This document shows, one piece after another, positions 5,455 to 7,267 of a DNA stretch of 7,267 nucleotides (position 1 is its first letter; every line of letters starts with the position of its first letter). The stretch comes from Vulcanimicrobiota bacterium (GTDB lineage: Bacteria > Eremiobacterota > Eremiobacteria > Baltobacterales > Baltobacteraceae). Where the stretch lies: positions 1 through 7,267 of the forward strand of contig JAQBPL010000387.1 in NCBI GenBank assembly GCA_028287545.1. The letters run 5' to 3'. The notes under the pieces are model-generated. The model was not told where the DNA came from. It made no database searches and was given only the letters and a program-made list of their open reading frames with translations. Both the position numbers and the translations under genes were made by a program.

Positions 5455-6383
5455 GGTTTGTCGCCGGGATCGACGGCGGGCAGTCGTCGACGACGGCGGT
5501 CGTGATCGACGAGCGCGGCGTCGTGCGCGGGCGCGGCTACGGCGGCGCTGCCGATCACGTCGACGAGCCGCCGGGTTCGGCCAAGTGCGCCGACGCGTGC
5601 GCGGCGGCGCTGACCGCGGCGCTGGCGGCCGCGGGCCTGCCTCCGGCCACGCGGCTCGAAGCCGTCGTCGCCGGAATCTCGGGATACGATGGGCACTTCG
5701 ACGGTGCACCGCTGCGGATCGCGGCGACCGCCGCGCGGCTGGTGCACGACGCGCCGATCGCCCTGGCCGGCGCGCTGCAATCACGTCCGGCGGTGGTCGT
5801 CATCGGCGGGACCGGATCGGTCGCGTACGGTGAGGACGGTGCGCGTGCCGCGGTGACGGTCGGCGGGTGGGGATTCCTCTTCGGCGACGAGGGGAGCGCG
5901 TACGCGGTCGGGCGCGACGCGCTGGCGTGCGCGATGCGCGCCGACGACCGGGGTGAGCGGATTCCGCTGGGCGACGCGGCGCTGGCCTATTTCGATCAGC
6001 CGGATCTGCGTTCGCTGGCGACGGCCGCGCTGCTCGGCCGGCTCTCCCGCGCAGCGCTTGCGTCGTTCGCCCGGGTGGTGCACGACGCTGCCCGCCTCGG
6101 CGATCCGGAGGCCGGAGCGATCGTGGCCGCTGCGGCCACGGCGCTGGCGACGCTCGCCGCTACCGCCATCCGGCGTCTGGCGCTGGGCGAGCGCGCCGTG
6201 CGGGTCGCCTTCGCGGGCGGTTCGTTCGTGAACGAAGCGTTTCTCGCGCGCACGGCGGAGGCGCTGGCTGTGCTGGCACCGCAGGCGATCGTCGAGGCTC
6301 CGCGCTACGATCCCGCCGTCGGCGCGGCGCTCATGGCGTTCCGGGACGCCGGCCTCTCGCCGCCGGACCGGATCGTCGAGTGA
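5451..6383 (+). CDS. BadF/BadG/BcrA/BcrD-family kinase (probable N-acetylamino-sugar kinase)
   Basis: This 310-residue ASKHA-fold ATPase is of the branch that includes N-acetylglucosamine kinases (eukaryotic NAGK type) and MurK. It most likely transfers phosphate from ATP to the 6-hydroxyl of GlcNAc or ManNAc in the cytoplasm. Motifs are in order: phosphate-1 loop GIDGGQSSTTAVVID (6-20); AGISGYDG (74-81); LVHDAPIALAGA (97-108) with D100 as likely catalytic base; phosphate-2 IGGTGSVAYG (118-127); GGWGFLFGDEGSAYAVGRDA (138-157), the signature of this branch; adenosine motif FAGGSFVNEAF (254-264); and YDPAVGAALMA near the end. Length is normal. GTG 5451 overlaps the preceding stop by four bases (GTGA), and its own stop overlaps the epimerase start in the same way, pointing to translational coupling. 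The NanE neighbour favours an N-acetylamino-sugar substrate over the radical-enzyme activase role of BadF; no CxxC-type cluster site is evident. Confidence 0.88.
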   Translation: MRFVAGIDGGQSSTTAVVIDERGVVRGRGYGGAADHVDEPPGSAKCADACAAALTAALAAAGLPPATRLEAVVAGISGYDGHFDGAPLRIAATAARLVHDAPIALAGALQSRPAVVVIGGTGSVAYGEDGARAAVTVGGWGFLFGDEGSAYAVGRDALACAMRADDRGERIPLGDAALAYFDQPDLRSLATAALLGRLSRAALASFARVVHDAARLGDPEAGAIVAAAATALATLAATAIRRLALGERAVRVAFAGGSFVNEAFLARTAEALAVLAPQAIVEAPRYDPAVGAALMAFRDAGLSPPDRIVE

Positions 6384-7084
6384 TCCTGGAGAGCTTGCGC
6401 GGCGGGCTGATCGTCTCCGTGCAAGCGGAGGCGTCTTCCGCGCTCAACACCCCGGAGGCGATCGCGCTGCTGGCGCGGGTGGCGGTCGCGAACGGCGCAC
6501 GCGGCCTGCGGGTCGAGGGGCTGGCGCGAATCGGCGCGGTGCGCCGCGCAGTTTCGGTGCCCCTGATCGGGATCGTCAAGCGGCGCTACGCGGGGTTCGC
6601 GCCGTACATCACCGCCGGTGACCGCGAGATCGAGGAGGTCGTCGCGGCCGGCGCGGAGATCGTCGCCTTCGACGCCACCGGACGCGAGCGGCCCGACGGG
6701 CGCGACGTCGCAGCAACGGTCGCCGCGATCCATCGGCGCGGTCGTCTTGCGATGGCGGACTGCGCGAGCGCCGAGGACGTCCGGCGCGCCGCCGAAGCGC
6801 ACGCCGACATCGTCGCGACGACCTTGTGCGGATACACGGAGGCGACGCGCGGGACGACGCTGCCCGCCCTCGATCTCGTGCGGGCGGCTGCCGCAAGCGG
6901 GCGCTTCGCGATCTGTGAGGGAGGCGTCGCGTCGCCCGGCGACGTCCGCGCGGCGTTCGATGCCGGCGCCGACGCAGTCGTCGCGGGGACGGCACTCACA
7001 AACATCGACGTGCTGGTCCAGCGTTTTGTCGAAGGGACTCAGAGGTCGGACCTTCCGAAAGCAGCCGAACGCACCGTCCGATAG
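6380..7084 (+). CDS. nanE: N-acetylmannosamine-6-phosphate 2-epimerase
   Basis: NanE converts ManNAc-6-P to GlcNAc-6-P, a cytoplasmic step that feeds ManNAc into GlcNAc-6-P metabolism. The 234-residue protein is a TIM barrel of normal family length. Segments are LRGGLIVSVQA (6-16), GARGLRVEG (39-47), VPLIGIVKRRY (60-70), EIVAFDATGRERPDG (93-107), LAMADCAS (123-130), DIVATTLCGYT (143-153), FAICEGGVASPGD (176-188), and the phosphate-binding GADAVVAGTALTN (196-208). By comparison with the studied clostridial enzyme, from memory, Q15, R44, K67, D127 and E180 occupy the active-site positions, so the enzyme should be active. GTG 6380 overlaps the kinase stop by four bases. Neither a sialate lyase (NanA) nor an ROK-type NanK is visible, so the upstream BadF-type kinase is the likely partner. 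The final 15 or so residues are a poorly conserved tail. Confidence 0.93.
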   Translation: MILESLRGGLIVSVQAEASSALNTPEAIALLARVAVANGARGLRVEGLARIGAVRRAVSVPLIGIVKRRYAGFAPYITAGDREIEEVVAAGAEIVAFDATGRERPDGRDVAATVAAIHRRGRLAMADCASAEDVRRAAEAHADIVATTLCGYTEATRGTTLPALDLVRAAAASGRFAICEGGVASPGDVRAAFDAGADAVVAGTALTNIDVLVQRFVEGTQRSDLPKAAERTVR

Positions 7085-7161
7085 AAGTCAACGCGCGAAA
7101 CAGCCAAGTTCAGCATAGTAGGAAGTTGAAGCGGCCAGCGGGGAGAACACCGCGGGTCGAC

Positions 7162-7178
7162 GCCGCCTCGCAGGCGGC
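7162..7178. other. Short GC-rich hairpin upstream of the last gene
   Basis: GCCGCCT (7162-7168) and AGGCGGC (7172-7178) are perfect 7-bp arms around a 3-base loop, 11 bases before the GAGGAG ribosome site. No T-run follows. It might modulate translation or readthrough from nanE. The rest of 7085-7198 shows no convincing promoter or terminator. Confidence 0.4.
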
Positions 7179-7189
7179 CGCGTACGAGT

Positions 7190-7195
7190 GAGGAG
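7190..7195 (+). promoter_or_regulatory. Ribosome binding site of the last gene
   Basis: GAGGAG lies three bases before TTG 7199. It is a strong match with slightly tight spacing, and is the main support for a gene start here. Confidence 0.5.
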
Positions 7196-7198
7196 CTC

Positions 7199-7267
7199 TT
7201 GGCACAGCGGATCGTCAAGCCGAAAACCAACCTCGGTCCAGGCTTCTGGCCCATAACGGCGCTGATC
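7199..7267 (+). CDS. Start of an unidentified gene, 3' partial
   Basis: A frame beginning at TTG 7199 behind GAGGAG stays open to the window edge and reads MAQRIVKPKTNLGPGFWPIT then ALI. The frame is open back to 7130 but offers no ATG or GTG, so TTG is the only good start. A short basic N-terminus followed by a hydrophobic stretch (FWPITALI) looks like the start of a membrane protein. A sugar ABC-transporter permease would fit the kinase/nanE context, but with 23 residues this is a guess. It starts 114 bases after nanE on the same strand and may share its transcript. Confidence 0.5.
   Translation, partial: MAQRIVKPKTNLGPGFWPITALI

Noticed and set aside
7162..7178. Hairpin as an intrinsic terminator of nanE
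   Set aside because: The stem is only 7 bp and is not followed by T residues on either strand; kept only as an unexplained hairpin.
7039..7254. 71-residue minus-strand frame over the end of nanE
   Set aside because: It opposes the nanE end and the GAGGAG/TTG start, and shows no recognisable domain.

Overview
The window is very GC-rich, with strong codon bias toward C/G in third positions and GTG starts, except for a less GC-rich stretch around 2070-2570. It carries genes on both strands with no rRNA, tRNA, CRISPR array or transposase. This composition fits a high-GC environmental bacterium. Candidates include Vulcanimicrobiota/Eremiobacterota, Actinobacteria and some Chloroflexota, but the sequence alone does not decide between them, so the assignment is an impression.

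Layout. (1) Positions 1-1961 hold a hydantoinase/oxoprolinase-family (HyuA-like) gene whose 5' end lies outside the window. (2) Positions 1962-3830 form an accessory-looking stretch. It contains a small, less GC-rich gene resembling WapI-family immunity proteins (2138-2569, +) and a two-domain VOC/glyoxalase-fold gene on the minus strand (3579-2779). It also has three copies of one intergenic repeat built from tandem 17-18 bp units (1972-2070, 2677-2774, 3657-3736) and a 27-bp near-perfect palindrome (3598-3624) just upstream of the VOC gene. (3) Positions 3831-7084 are a tightly packed, overlapping plus-strand operon: an FAD-dependent oxidoreductase of the FAD_oxidored type, a very small HEXXH metallopeptidase-like protein, a BadF/BadG-type amino-sugar kinase, and a NanE-type N-acetylmannosamine-6-phosphate 2-epimerase. 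(4) A further plus-strand gene probably starts at a TTG at 7199 and runs off the window.

How the genes may work together. The kinase and NanE are joined by a GTGA start/stop overlap and make biochemical sense as a pair: phosphorylation of an N-acetylated amino sugar (ManNAc or GlcNAc), then conversion of ManNAc-6-P to GlcNAc-6-P for entry into the usual GlcNAc-6-P route. The FAD enzyme and the small metallopeptidase are translationally linked to this pair, but their substrates cannot be read from the sequence. The HyuA-like gene lies on the same strand upstream, and the repeat-flanked block now separates it from the operon. Whether it belongs to the same pathway is speculation.

The most unusual points are the tiny metallopeptidase-like protein embedded in a sugar operon, the three-copy repeat framing two unrelated genes, the strong palindrome with no regulator gene beside it, and the WapI-like gene with no visible toxin.
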